From the NCBI RefSeq assembly GCF_002838835.1, contig NZ_NHPP01000018.1, positions 1 through 64,000 of the forward strand: a stretch of 64,000 nucleotides of DNA, read 5' to 3'. The stretch comes from Siphonobacter sp. SORGH_AS_0500 (GTDB taxonomy: Bacteria > Bacteroidota > Bacteroidia > Cytophagales > Spirosomataceae). Each line of letters opens with the position of its first letter. Within the stretch, counting starts at the first letter, position 1. This document shows positions 26,733-34,742 of the stretch, one piece after another. A model generated the notes under the pieces. It was not told where the DNA came from. It saw nothing but the letters and a program-made list of their open reading frames with translations, and ran no database searches. Made by a program: the position numbers and the translations under genes.

Positions 26733-27863
26733 ATGATTATTGGTGTTCCAAAGGAAATCAAGAACAACGAAAACCGCGTCGCACTAACGCCTGCGGGAGT
26801 AGCCGAATTCAAAAAACACGGTCACGAAGTCTACGTGCAGGCTACGGCTGGTGTTGGTAGTGGTATCAGCGACGAGGAATACGTTCAGGCTGGAGCAACC
26901 ATTCTTCCTACTATCGAAGATGTGTATGACATCGCCGAGATGATTGTGAAGGTGAAAGAACCCATTGCTGCCGAATATCCGCTGATCAAAGCAAATCAAT
27001 TACTGTTCACCTATTTCCACTTTGCTTCTTCGGAAGAGTTAACCTACGCCATGCTGAAAAGCGGAGCGGTTTGTTTAGCTTATGAAACGGTAGAGAAAAA
27101 CGATCGTAGTCTGCCCCTGCTCGTTCCGATGAGTGAAGTAGCGGGTCGTATGGCGATTCAGGAAGGTGCAAAATACCTCGAAAAACCAATGGGTGGTCGT
27201 GGTATTCTGCTGGGTGGCGTTGCGGGCGTAAAACCTGCCAACGTATTAGTTTTAGGAGGTGGTATCGTAGGAACGCAGTCGGCGAAAATGGCCGCTGGTT
27301 TAGGAGCAAACGTAACGATTGTAGACATTAGCCTGCCTCGTCTGCGTTACCTGGAAGACATCATGCCCGCCAACGTAGATACCGTTATTTCCAATGAATA
27401 TAACATTCGTCAGTTAATCCAGACAACTGATTTGATCATTGGTGGTGTGTTGATTCCTGGAGCTAAAGCTCCTTCGCTGGTCACCCGTGATATGTTAAAT
27501 CTGATGCGTCCCGGAACCGTAATGGTTGACGTAGCTATCGACCAGGGGGGATGTTTTGAAACGTCTCACGCGACTACTCACCAGGATCCTACGTTTGTTG
27601 TAGAAGGAATCGTACATTACTGTGTAGCAAACATGCCCGGTGCGGTGCCTTATACGTCTACCTTAGCCTTAACGAATGCGACTTTACCTTATGCAATTCA
27701 ACTGGCAAATAAAGGCTGGAAAAAAGCCTGTCGTGAAAACGAAGAGCTGAAAAAAGGTCTTAACGTAGTGAATGGCAAGACGGTATACGCTGGCGTAGCG
27801 GAAGCCTGGAGTTTACCATTAACTCCTGTAGAAGATGTACTGGGGAAAGTTATCGTCGCTTAG
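26733..27863 (+). CDS. ald: Alanine dehydrogenase
   Basis: A 376-residue NAD-dependent L-alanine dehydrogenase (alanine to pyruvate and ammonia, reversible), cytoplasmic, normally hexameric. Family marks: MIIGVPKEIKNNENRVALTP at the N-terminus with the substrate-binding Arg/Lys region, YFHFASSEELT, MSEVAGRMAIQEGA, the Rossmann dinucleotide site VLVLGGGIVGTQSA (about residue 170), VMVDVAIDQGGCFETS, and HYCVANMPGAVPYTST. Length agrees with the family (about 370). The divergent Lrp-type gene is the likely regulator. A strong terminator follows. This is one of the safest calls in the window. Confidence 0.97.
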   Translation: MIIGVPKEIKNNENRVALTPAGVAEFKKHGHEVYVQATAGVGSGISDEEYVQAGATILPTIEDVYDIAEMIVKVKEPIAAEYPLIKANQLLFTYFHFASSEELTYAMLKSGAVCLAYETVEKNDRSLPLLVPMSEVAGRMAIQEGAKYLEKPMGGRGILLGGVAGVKPANVLVLGGGIVGTQSAKMAAGLGANVTIVDISLPRLRYLEDIMPANVDTVISNEYNIRQLIQTTDLIIGGVLIPGAKAPSLVTRDMLNLMRPGTVMVDVAIDQGGCFETSHATTHQDPTFVVEGIVHYCVANMPGAVPYTSTLALTNATLPYAIQLANKGWKKACRENEELKKGLNVVNGKTVYAGVAEAWSLPLTPVEDVLGKVIVA

Positions 27864-27912
27864 TCTCACTTCTGGGTAAGAATAATAACAAATATCAACA
27901 ACTGAAAACTGG

Positions 27913-27942
27913 AAACCGCTCAACGTTTTGAGCGGTTTTTTT
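27913..27942 (+). terminator. Terminator of ald
   Basis: AAACCGCTCAA (27913-27923) / TTGAGCGGTTT (27928-27938) and a run of Ts. Confidence 0.85.
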
Positions 27943-27976
27943 ATGCCTCAGACGGACGAAACGTATATAAACAAAA

Positions 27977-28003
27977 TTACCGGCCCGCAAAGCAGGCCGG
28001 TAA
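27977..28003 (-). terminator. Terminator of the acyl carrier protein gene
   Basis: TTACCGGCC (27977-27985) / GGCCGGTAA (27995-28003); on the minus strand it is followed by TTTTG, 40 bases after the stop at 28043. Confidence 0.75.
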
Positions 28004-28042
28004 TCATCGTTCAACCTTCAACCTATCTGTCTTTTCTTTTTT

Positions 28043-28300
28043 TTAAGCTTTTTTCCGATTAAAACTTTGTTCAGTGACAGTAATCAAATCATGTACGTTT
28101 CGTACTGTCGACAAGGAATGATCGGGAATATTAATGTCGAATTGTTGTTCAATCATTACAACTAACTCGGTCATTTCTAAACTATTAAACCCAAAATCAT
28201 TTTTAAAAGTTCGATTCAACTGAAAATATTCAGGGTTTATAAAAAAATGCTCCGTAACTACTTTTCGGATCGCCTGAGCGATTGCATTTGTGGTTTTCAT
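28043..28300 (-). CDS. Stand-alone acyl carrier protein with NSL in place of DSL
   Basis: An 85-residue acyl carrier protein-like polypeptide: helix I (IAQAIRKVVTEHFFINPEYF), the attachment site FGFNSLEMTELVVMIEQQFDI, and helices III-IV (VRNVHDLITVTEQSF). Ser 40 would carry 4'-phosphopantetheine. The usual preceding Asp of the DSL motif is Asn here, which is unusual and could affect recognition by the phosphopantetheinyl transferase. No fatty-acid or polyketide genes adjoin, so this is not the housekeeping AcpP, which normally lies next to fabF. It may serve a specialised lipid or secondary-metabolite pathway encoded elsewhere. Confidence 0.82.
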   Translation of the reverse strand: MKTTNAIAQAIRKVVTEHFFINPEYFQLNRTFKNDFGFNSLEMTELVVMIEQQFDINIPDHSLSTVRNVHDLITVTEQSFNRKKA

Positions 28301-28324
28301 GGCTCTATGGGCGACTCAGTTATA

Positions 28325-28360
28325 TAACGTATCTCCTAAGAAAATAGTTTGTATACGTTA
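28325..28360. promoter_or_regulatory. Inverted repeat upstream of the acyl carrier protein gene
   Basis: TAACGTAT (28325-28332) / ATACGTTA (28353-28360), perfect 8-base arms, 20-base spacer, 25-60 bases before the ATG. Possible operator. Confidence 0.3.
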
Positions 28361-28394
28361 CATCAAAATTTCATACCAGCGTTAATAACTGTTA

Positions 28395-28503
28395 AGTTTT
28401 GGGTTGTGAGTTTTGTGTTTAGAGTTCACTATAAAAATAGTGTGCTTCGATGAATAGAAATGATCAAATAACTCCCAACTCTAAACTCGCAATCCCAAAA
28501 CTC
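28395..28503. repeat. Imperfect intergenic inverted repeat (AGTTTTGGG ... CCCAAAACT)
   Basis: An arm of about 30 bases near 28395-28426 pairs imperfectly with 28478-28503 (AACTCTAAACTC and CCCAAAACT words). It lies just after the TolC gene on the minus strand and may also act as its terminator. Confidence 0.4.
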
Positions 28504-28505
28504 TA

Positions 28506-29801
28506 CTACCAGATTTTTGTGCCTAGCAGTCGGTTTACTTCTAAACGTGCCAGGGCCTGCTGATATTGGTACTGGATACGTTGAAATTCTGCTTCTTCCA
28601 GAGCCGTTTGTGCGGACTGAATTTCCAGTTGGGTAATGACTCCGTTCTGGAAGCGAACGTCCGCCAGTTTCAGACCATACTTGGCTTCTTCTAGCTGGGT
28701 TTCTGAAAGTCGCAGTTTCTCAGAGGTTGAACGTAATTCTGATCGAGCCTGATCCAGTTGGGACTGGACAGCCACGGAAGCCGCTTCCGTGCCGTACTGA
28801 CTCATTTGAAGATTTTTGCGGGCGATGTCTTCCTGAATGATATGACGCTTGCCGGAATAAATCGGAGCGGATAAATGGAAACCCAGGCCACCATTGAAAC
28901 GGAACTTATCAATTTCGGGCTGGAAACCGTTTTTAAAGCCCGTATTGCCTACGAATGAGAGCGAGGGTAACTTGGCAGCCTTCGCGGCCTCGATGTCCTT
29001 CTCAGCGACCATTTCCTTCGTTTTCGAAACCCGAATGTCCCAGTTATTGGCTAGCGAAACGGAATCTTGTGAAGTCAGAGTAGTCAAATCAAAGCTGCCC
29101 GTGGTAGGAATGTCAGCGTGAACATCTTTCCCCACCAAAGAACTCAGCAGAATGAATTGACGGTCCAGTTGGTTACGTAAATCAACAATACGGGTTCTTA
29201 CGTTTTTGTAACGAACGTTCGTAGCCACCAAGTTATAGTCAATTTCATCCCCGCTTTTGATCCGGTTTTCAATAACCTTTGCCGTTTCGCTCACCAGTGA
29301 CTCCTGGGCTAGCTGAACGGTAATGGCTTTTTGCAGATAGACAATACTGAAGTAAATCTGAGCAACCTGATAGGCTAGCTGATGAGTAGCCTGTTCTACG
29401 TTCTGCTCGGATAAAATGCTTTCGATACGAGCTTTATCAATGGCTGCATTCGTTTTTCCCCAGTCATACACGGTTTGACTCACGGAAACGCCTACATTAT
29501 AGTTATTCCGGGGAGCAAACTGAATGGCATTGGAACCTAAGCCGGGAATTTCGAAAGCTACTTTCTGCAAAGGCCAGATGTACGTGTAGCTCGCGTCTCC
29601 GCTAACAGTGGGCTTATTACCCGATTCAGCTAATTGCGTGCGGCTCTGGCTCAGAGAAACGGCTTGGCGTTGTTGTTTCAGTTGGGGGTAATAGGCAATC
29701 GACTGACGAATGAGTCCATTCAGAACCTCGTCATTATTTTGTTGAGCAAAGGCCGCCGTACTCGTCAAAGCTACGAGGGCCAGTACTGGGAAGAATTTCA
29801 T
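28506..29801 (-). CDS. TolC-family outer-membrane channel of the EmrAB-type operon
   Basis: A 431-residue outer-membrane factor with signal peptide (ends near AAFAQQN) and two OEP repeats (SYTYIWPLQ, VGVSVSQTVYDWGKTNAAIDKAR in the first; LDQARSELRSTSEKLRLSETQ and RFQNGVITQLEIQSAQ in the second). It is the third gene of an operon read leftward after an HlyD-type adaptor and a DHA2 MFS pump, so it provides the outer-membrane exit of a tripartite MFS exporter. The short gap to the pump gene is filled by the AACTGAAAAC repeat. Confidence 0.92.
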   Translation of the reverse strand: MKFFPVLALVALTSTAAFAQQNNDEVLNGLIRQSIAYYPQLKQQRQAVSLSQSRTQLAESGNKPTVSGDASYTYIWPLQKVAFEIPGLGSNAIQFAPRNNYNVGVSVSQTVYDWGKTNAAIDKARIESILSEQNVEQATHQLAYQVAQIYFSIVYLQKAITVQLAQESLVSETAKVIENRIKSGDEIDYNLVATNVRYKNVRTRIVDLRNQLDRQFILLSSLVGKDVHADIPTTGSFDLTTLTSQDSVSLANNWDIRVSKTKEMVAEKDIEAAKAAKLPSLSFVGNTGFKNGFQPEIDKFRFNGGLGFHLSAPIYSGKRHIIQEDIARKNLQMSQYGTEAASVAVQSQLDQARSELRSTSEKLRLSETQLEEAKYGLKLADVRFQNGVITQLEIQSAQTALEEAEFQRIQYQYQQALARLEVNRLLGTKIW

Positions 29802-29811
29802 GATTAGTTTT

Positions 29812-29897
29812 CAGTTTTCGGTTGTCAGTTGTCAGTTTTTTTCTCGCAGGATTCGGTTTTAATTAACAGAAAACTGCAAACTAAAAACTGACAACTT
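29812..29897. repeat. Degenerate heptamer repeat hairpin
   Basis: GTTTTCAGTTTTCGG, TTGTCAGTTGTCAG on one side and AACTGCAAACTAAAAACTG, ACAACTTT on the other form a hairpin filling the MFS-TolC gap. Confidence 0.6.
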
Positions 29898-29899
29898 TA

Positions 29900-31459
29900 C
29901 TAATGGGCTTCGGCCATGGCGGCTGCGGCTGCGGCGATTTCTTCGGCTGATTTTTTCTTTTTCTGACGTAAGACTATCGTTAAGGGCAGAATAAGGATGA
30001 AGAACAGACCAACTACCCGGAACGTGTCCAGATAAGAAAGCAGATAGGCCTGCTTGTCAACGGCGAGTTCAAGCATTCGGTAAGCTCGCATAGTAGCTCC
30101 ACCCATGGCCTGCAAACGTTGCGTCAGTAAAGGATTTCCCTCGTATAAATTGGCTACTAAATCCGAGCGGTGCTGAGCATAACGGATGGCTACGAAGTTG
30201 TTGGCCAGGGCTACACCGAAGGCTCCCCCTAACTGCCGAATCATGTTATTGATCGCGATGGCATTGGGGTATTCTTTTGGGGTAAGTCCGGCTACTGCCT
30301 GGTTAGTCAGGGGCAACTGAAGCAGAGAAATCCCGATTACCCGCATCATGTGAGCGGGGAAAAACTGCCATTGACTCGTGTTATCATCAAAAGTTCCGGC
30401 GTAAAAACCGAAGGCAATCATGAACAGAATACCCGTGATAATGAAGGGCAGGGGAGAAGCTCCCGCTGATAACCGTCTTCCTACAATCGGCATCATGAAG
30501 ACCCCGATCAGCGTCGGCCAAAGTAATGACAAACCCGTCATCGTTGGGGTATATCCGTTAATCCGTTGCACCATTACGGGGTACACAAACATGGCCGTGA
30601 ATAGACCAATACCCGCCACGAAGCTAAAGATTGTGGTTACTCCCAGTGTTCCTTTAGCCATTACCCGTAAGTCAACGACGGGGTGATCGGTGGTTAATTC
30701 CCGCCAGATGAATCCCACCATGCCAATGGTGGCGGTAATGGCTATCATCACAATAAGTCGGGACTCAAACCAGTCTTCTGATTCACCTTTTTCCAGCATA
30801 AACTGAAGGGAACCAATACCGACCATCAACAGAATAATACCGATGTAATCAATTTTAATTTGATCTTTCTTCTGGCCTTCGCCTTCTTTCTTATCAATGT
30901 AGAGCATGGTTAACACTGCCGCCAGAATACCGACGGGAATGTTCACTAGGAAGATATTGGCCCAGTGGTAATCTTCCACAATAATACCCCCTAATACAGG
31001 ACCAAAGGTAGGGCCCATGATGATACCCATGGCAAAGATACCAGAAGCAATACCGCGTTTTTCGGGAGGGAAGGCATCAAAAATGATGGCCTGCGAGGTA
31101 GAAAGCAAGGCTCCACCTCCCACACCCTGAATGAAACGCCAGAATACTAACTCCCATAAATCCGTAGACTGACCGCAGAAATAGGAAGCAATGGTAAAGA
31201 TGACAATGGAGGTGAGGTAATAATTTTTCCGGCCAAAGTACTCGGCCAGGAAGCCCGTCATCGGAATGATAATTACGTTGGCGATGGCGTACGAGGTCAC
31301 TACCCAGGCAATGTCCTCGATGGTTGCTCCCAGCGATCCGGCCATCTGGTTCAATGCCACGTTCACAATCGTCGTGTCAATCAACTCCATGATGGCAGCG
31401 GAAATTGCCGTAGCAACAATAATAGCCCGCTTAAATCCGGTTGGATAGGTTGTTGCCAT
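29900..31459 (-). CDS. emrB: DHA2-family MFS drug exporter (EmrB/QacA type)
   Basis: A 519-residue inner-membrane transporter with 14 predicted helices, which exports drugs by proton antiport. Helix 1 carries MELIDTTIVNVALNQMAGSL (DHA2 motif D1). Motif A-like GRKNYYLTSI follows helix 2, and motif C GIIMGPTFGPVLGGII lies in helix 5. The C-terminus is a polar tail rich in Ala (AAAAAMAEAH). It lies between an EmrA-type adaptor and a TolC gene; this tripartite layout is typical of EmrAB-TolC. A divergent MarR gene likely regulates it, as EmrR does in E. coli. Substrate unknown. Confidence 0.93.
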   Translation of the reverse strand: MATTYPTGFKRAIIVATAISAAIMELIDTTIVNVALNQMAGSLGATIEDIAWVVTSYAIANVIIIPMTGFLAEYFGRKNYYLTSIVIFTIASYFCGQSTDLWELVFWRFIQGVGGGALLSTSQAIIFDAFPPEKRGIASGIFAMGIIMGPTFGPVLGGIIVEDYHWANIFLVNIPVGILAAVLTMLYIDKKEGEGQKKDQIKIDYIGIILLMVGIGSLQFMLEKGESEDWFESRLIVMIAITATIGMVGFIWRELTTDHPVVDLRVMAKGTLGVTTIFSFVAGIGLFTAMFVYPVMVQRINGYTPTMTGLSLLWPTLIGVFMMPIVGRRLSAGASPLPFIITGILFMIAFGFYAGTFDDNTSQWQFFPAHMMRVIGISLLQLPLTNQAVAGLTPKEYPNAIAINNMIRQLGGAFGVALANNFVAIRYAQHRSDLVANLYEGNPLLTQRLQAMGGATMRAYRMLELAVDKQAYLLSYLDTFRVVGLFFILILPLTIVLRQKKKKSAEEIAAAAAAMAEAH

Positions 31460-31467
31460 GTCTTTTG

Positions 31468-31632
31468 GTTTTCAGTTGACAGTTGTCGGTTTTCAGTTGC
31501 TCGTGATACTTAATCATTGACTAATAAAAATTGACAACTGTCAACTAGTTGGTTCTCAGTCTTCAGTTTATAATCTTCAGTTAGCCGTGATACGTTTTAT
31601 CACTGACAACTAAAAACTGACAACCGAAAACT
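31468..31632. repeat. Degenerate heptamer repeat hairpin
   Basis: About 165 bases of TTTTCAGTTGACAG, AACTGTCAACTAG, TCTTCAGTTT, GACAACTAAAAACTG words between adaptor and pump genes. It reaches the adaptor stop codon. Confidence 0.6.
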
Positions 31633-32674
31633 ACTTGGTTTTCACGCTAACTTCCACGTTCATACCGGCACGGAGTTGCTGACGGTATTTGGGTAAGTCT
31701 TCAATTTCAATTTTCACGGGAATCTTCTGGGTTACTTTTACGAAGTTACCCGAAGCGTTATCGGGAGGTAACAGGGAGAATTTGGCACCGGTGGCTTCAC
31801 TGAAAGAAACGATTTTACCTTTCATCGGCTGGTTAGGGAATGCATCTGCTGTGATGATTGCCTCAGCACCCATGCGTAAATGTTCTACCTGCGTTTCCTT
31901 GAAGTTGGCAACCACCCAAAGCGTACTATCCTGCACAACGGTCATTACCGTTTGTCCATTCTGAATATACTGGCCGGGTTCTACGCTCTTGCGGCCAATC
32001 CGGCCTGACGAAGTAGCGTATACTTTAGAATACGTCAGTTTCAGTTTTTGCTGGTCAATCCGGGCTTTCTGAACGTCCAAAGCAGCTTCGGCTTTGTGTA
32101 ACGCTGAACGTAGTACGTCCAGCCGCGAACGGGAAGCCAGAATATCAGCCTGACCGGCTACATACTGTTGTTCAAGAACGTCCGCAGCGTTACGGCTGTC
32201 GTCCGACTGCTTACGGGTGATGGCTTTATCCGCTAATAGACGAGCGTCGCGTTCGGCGTCTGATTTTGATTTATCCCGACGTAAAGCCGTTGCTTTCAGG
32301 TTCGATTCCTGAGCCTTGATTGTCAGCTCGGCGTTGCGGAGGCTGGCTTTAGCGTTTTCTACGTCCGTTTCCATCTGACGATACGTAGCCTCCATTTCCG
32401 CCAGTTGCAGTTGATATTCATCAGAGTCAATCTCTAATAACAACTGTCCTTTTTCTACTTTGTCGTAATCATTGACGTTTACTGACTTTACGTATCCAGA
32501 GATACGGGGAAGCACGGGAACGAGGTAACTTTCAATCTGAGCGTTGTCGGTTTCTTCGTGTGTTTGAGCATGCTGGTAAGCGGAAAATCCGAACCACGCA
32601 CCCACACCCAGTACAACGACCAGAATAACGCGGGGTAACATTTTGCGAAGTGAAGATTGTTCTGGCGTAGCCAT
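31631..32674 (-). CDS. emrA: HlyD-family adaptor (EmrA type)
   Basis: A 347-residue membrane-fusion protein: a short cytoplasmic tail, one membrane helix (MLPRVILVVVLGVGAWFGF, about residues 13-31), lipoyl half (VLPRISGYVKSVNVNDYDKVEKGQ), a long coiled-coil hairpin (about 80-200, rich in Ala/Glu/Lys), second lipoyl half (YATSSGRIGRKSVEPGQYIQ) and barrel (LWVVANFKETQVEHLRMG). The ETDNAQIES segment after the helix is characteristic of EmrA. First gene of the operon emrA-emrB-tolC, divergent from marR. Its promoter overlaps repeated GTTGACTA operators (32735-32799). Confidence 0.93.
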   Translation of the reverse strand: MATPEQSSLRKMLPRVILVVVLGVGAWFGFSAYQHAQTHEETDNAQIESYLVPVLPRISGYVKSVNVNDYDKVEKGQLLLEIDSDEYQLQLAEMEATYRQMETDVENAKASLRNAELTIKAQESNLKATALRRDKSKSDAERDARLLADKAITRKQSDDSRNAADVLEQQYVAGQADILASRSRLDVLRSALHKAEAALDVQKARIDQQKLKLTYSKVYATSSGRIGRKSVEPGQYIQNGQTVMTVVQDSTLWVVANFKETQVEHLRMGAEAIITADAFPNQPMKGKIVSFSEATGAKFSLLPPDNASGNFVKVTQKIPVKIEIEDLPKYRQQLRAGMNVEVSVKTK

Positions 32675-32734
32675 AATTACATCTATTTATAAGTGGTTTT
32701 AAAATGGGATGCGGACCCGTATACTTTAATGAGA

Positions 32735-32787
32735 TAGTCAACTAAATTGACAATGCAAATGTAAACTTAGTTGACTAAAAAAGTCAA
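32735..32787 (-). promoter_or_regulatory. emrA promoter with MarR-type operators
   Basis: On the minus strand: TTG (32787-32785), 21-base spacer, TACATTTG (32763-32756). The near-perfect palindrome TTAGTTGACTAA (32767-32778) sits between the two elements, and TAGTCAACTAA (32735-32745) covers the start region. Binding there would block RNA polymerase. Confidence 0.65.
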
Positions 32788-32791
32788 GTAG

Positions 32792-32822
32792 GTTGACTAT
32801 TATTTTTTTATAACTATTTTTG
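32792..32822 (+). promoter_or_regulatory. marR promoter with overlapping operator half-site
   Basis: GTTGACTA (32792-32799) contains the -33 TTG (32793-32795), then a 19-base spacer and TATTTTTG (32815-32822). The shared GTTGACTA word suggests autoregulation. The leader to the ATG at 33073 is long (about 245 bases) and A+T-rich. Confidence 0.6.
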
Positions 32823-33072
32823 CATAGGATTTGTGCCTTAAAGACCAAAGTTCCTTAAAGACTACGGCATATAATGGCGATTATTATTATTAAATGATTG
32901 TAAATCAATTATTTGTGTTTTGGTGATTGATTTTGTAGAAAATGTTCCTGGAAACATAAATTGAAACCTATGATTTGTATTTTGTACTTTTTTAATTAAT
33001 ATTAAATTTACATTAAACTGAAAAAGAAAAGATTTTCGAATATTTTGAAATCTTTTCTGAGCATATAAAGTG

Positions 33073-33660
33073 ATGGACAAGGAATTAAAAGAAAGGCTCG
33101 AAGCATTTAAAGCTCACCGGAACCGGATCATGGGACGGTTACTAAGTAGGGCTTTCAGAATAGTGGTGGATGTTTCAAGCCAGAAATTGGCGGAATCGGG
33201 CCATGAGTCGTATCGACTGGGACATTTGGTATTAATGGTACATATTGATTTGGACGGTTCGACTATTAATGAGCTAGCCGCCGTCCTGGGTATTACCAAA
33301 CAGGCTGTTAGCAAGATTGTGAAGGAGTTGCAGGAGCAGGGATACGTAGAAACGGAAAAGCACCCCGACGATGCTCGTTCGGTATTAGTAAAAATTACCA
33401 ATAAAGGAGCTCGTTTTACACTGGAATGGCAGTCATGCACGAAGGTGGTTGATCGAAAGTTCGAGGAAATTCTCGGAGCGGAACGATTGGAGATACTAAA
33501 GGATATTCTGGTGGATTTGGCTGATTATCACGAAAATAAAATCAAGGAAGAACTAACCGAAGCCTCTGAAGGTCGCCGGACGCAGTGGCTGGAAATATTG
33601 CAGCAAAAAACTGTAAACTACCCCCTGCAATCGGTGCCGAAGGGTGACAAGAAAAAATAA
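33073..33660 (+). CDS. MarR-family transcriptional regulator
   Basis: A 195-residue winged-helix regulator. The ATG at 33073 is preferred over the GTG one codon earlier. The wHTH is seen in INELAAVLGITKQAVSKIVKELQEQGYVE with the wing KHPDDARSVLVKITNKG (about residues 65-115); flanking helices would form the dimer. It is divergent from emrA, the standard place for an EmrR/MarR repressor released by pump substrates, and the intergenic GTTGACTA palindromes are its probable binding sites. The C-terminus is a longer, charged tail (PKGDKKK) than in typical MarR proteins. Confidence 0.9.
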   Translation: MDKELKERLEAFKAHRNRIMGRLLSRAFRIVVDVSSQKLAESGHESYRLGHLVLMVHIDLDGSTINELAAVLGITKQAVSKIVKELQEQGYVETEKHPDDARSVLVKITNKGARFTLEWQSCTKVVDRKFEEILGAERLEILKDILVDLADYHENKIKEELTEASEGRRTQWLEILQQKTVNYPLQSVPKGDKKK

Positions 33661-33680
33661 ATCTTGAAGATTAACTTATG

Positions 33681-33712
33681 AAAGCGGCGTTTCAGCACTG
33701 AAACGCCGCTTT
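33681..33712 (+). terminator. Bidirectional terminator between marR and the methyltransferase gene
   Basis: Perfect 15-bp stem AAAGCGGCGTTTCAG / CTGAAACGCCGCTTT with a 2-base centre, lying between convergent genes. Confidence 0.85.
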
Positions 33713-33726
33713 TGTATATACTTTAC

Positions 33727-34521
33727 TTACTCAACCGTAAGTATGGCGATGCTGGTGCCGCCGATATGACGAAGCTTGCGGAATGTTAGATTTCCAGACA
33801 GATAGTAGTCATTGAGAGCCCGTCGAACGCCTTCCCAGTTGGTATAGTCATGCCAGAGAATCGTACCGCCTTTGCGAACGAGTTTGAGGGCATTTTCGGT
33901 GTCACTCAGTACGTATTCATACGCGTGCGAACCGTCGATAAAGACCAGATCCATACGATTATGATACGGCGAATAATCAAACGTAGCCGAGTCGCCGAAC
34001 ACCTGTGTAATTTTATACGCCTGTGGGTGGCCTTTGAAACGTTCGCCCGATCCTGATTTCTGTACGTACATTTCTTCCGTTTTTTCAATCTGCATTTGCG
34101 TGTTATTCAGGTCTGCGGGGGGCAGATCCAGCGTAATAATGCGGGCGTCTTCGGGACTGTTGAGGGCCATGTTCAGCGTAGTTCTGCCCTGAAAGGTACC
34201 AATCTCAAACATACACCGGGGCTGTAACTGGCTGACAAGCTGGCTAATTACTTTTACTTCGAACTCGGTAACGTGTCCGAAACCGCATTCGTTAACACCT
34301 TGCAGCGTAAGATTTTTGTCCAGGTTGGATAATTCAAGAATATCCGTTTTAGGTAATTTGTACGGATCTTCGGGTAATAGCGAAGCAGCGGCAGGTGGAC
34401 TGTACAAAGCGTACAACTCTCCGAGTCGGTTGCGTTCATGAGCGTCAAATGGGCTCAGAGCAGCGGTTCGGGCCACGCGTTTCAATACTCCCAGATACAA
34501 GGTGAAGAGAGCGGTATTCAT
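33727..34521 (-). CDS. Class I SAM-dependent methyltransferase (Methyltransf_24 type)
   Basis: A 264-residue protein with a Rossmann methyltransferase core: MFEIGTFQGRTTLNMAL (motif I, SAM binding), RIITLDLPP (motif II), and MDLVFIDGSHAYEYVLSDTENALKLVRKGGTILWHDY (motifs IV-VI). The FIDGSHAY and WHDY segments are typical of the Methyltransf_24/cephalosporin hydroxylase-like group, which often modifies surface sugars or small molecules. N-terminal ~80 residues are variable. It stands alone between terminators. The substrate is not predictable. The 220-base region upstream (34522-34742) holds only the helicase terminator. Confidence 0.82.
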   Translation of the reverse strand: MNTALFTLYLGVLKRVARTAALSPFDAHERNRLGELYALYSPPAAASLLPEDPYKLPKTDILELSNLDKNLTLQGVNECGFGHVTEFEVKVISQLVSQLQPRCMFEIGTFQGRTTLNMALNSPEDARIITLDLPPADLNNTQMQIEKTEEMYVQKSGSGERFKGHPQAYKITQVFGDSATFDYSPYHNRMDLVFIDGSHAYEYVLSDTENALKLVRKGGTILWHDYTNWEGVRRALNDYYLSGNLTFRKLRHIGGTSIAILTVE

Positions 34522-34707
34522 AAAGTAAAGAATTGGTTGTTAGTGTAGGTTATAAAAGGCAATAGCTAATCTTACGAACGGGCTTTCTGAAAATTAAAAG
34601 TCGTTCAGGTAGAGAGAATCAGTGAGGGCTTGAAAGAAGGCAATAGTTTGAGTGATAGTTAGTTAAAAGATAGGTGGCTGAAAGATAAAGACGATCGCAA
34701 AATAGAA

Positions 34708-34733
34708 AAAGCCGATTAATAAAAATCGGCTTT
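34708..34733 (-). terminator. Terminator of the RecD-like helicase gene
   Basis: AAAGCCGATT (34708-34717) / AATCGGCTTT (34724-34733), ten bases after the stop on the minus strand, with a T-rich tail. Confidence 0.8.
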
Positions 34734-34742
34734 CGTAAGAAG

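Noticed and set aside
26546..26812. An 88-codon leftward frame in the ald control region
   Set aside because: Overlaps the ald start and promoter, has no ribosome site or family features and is A+T-driven.
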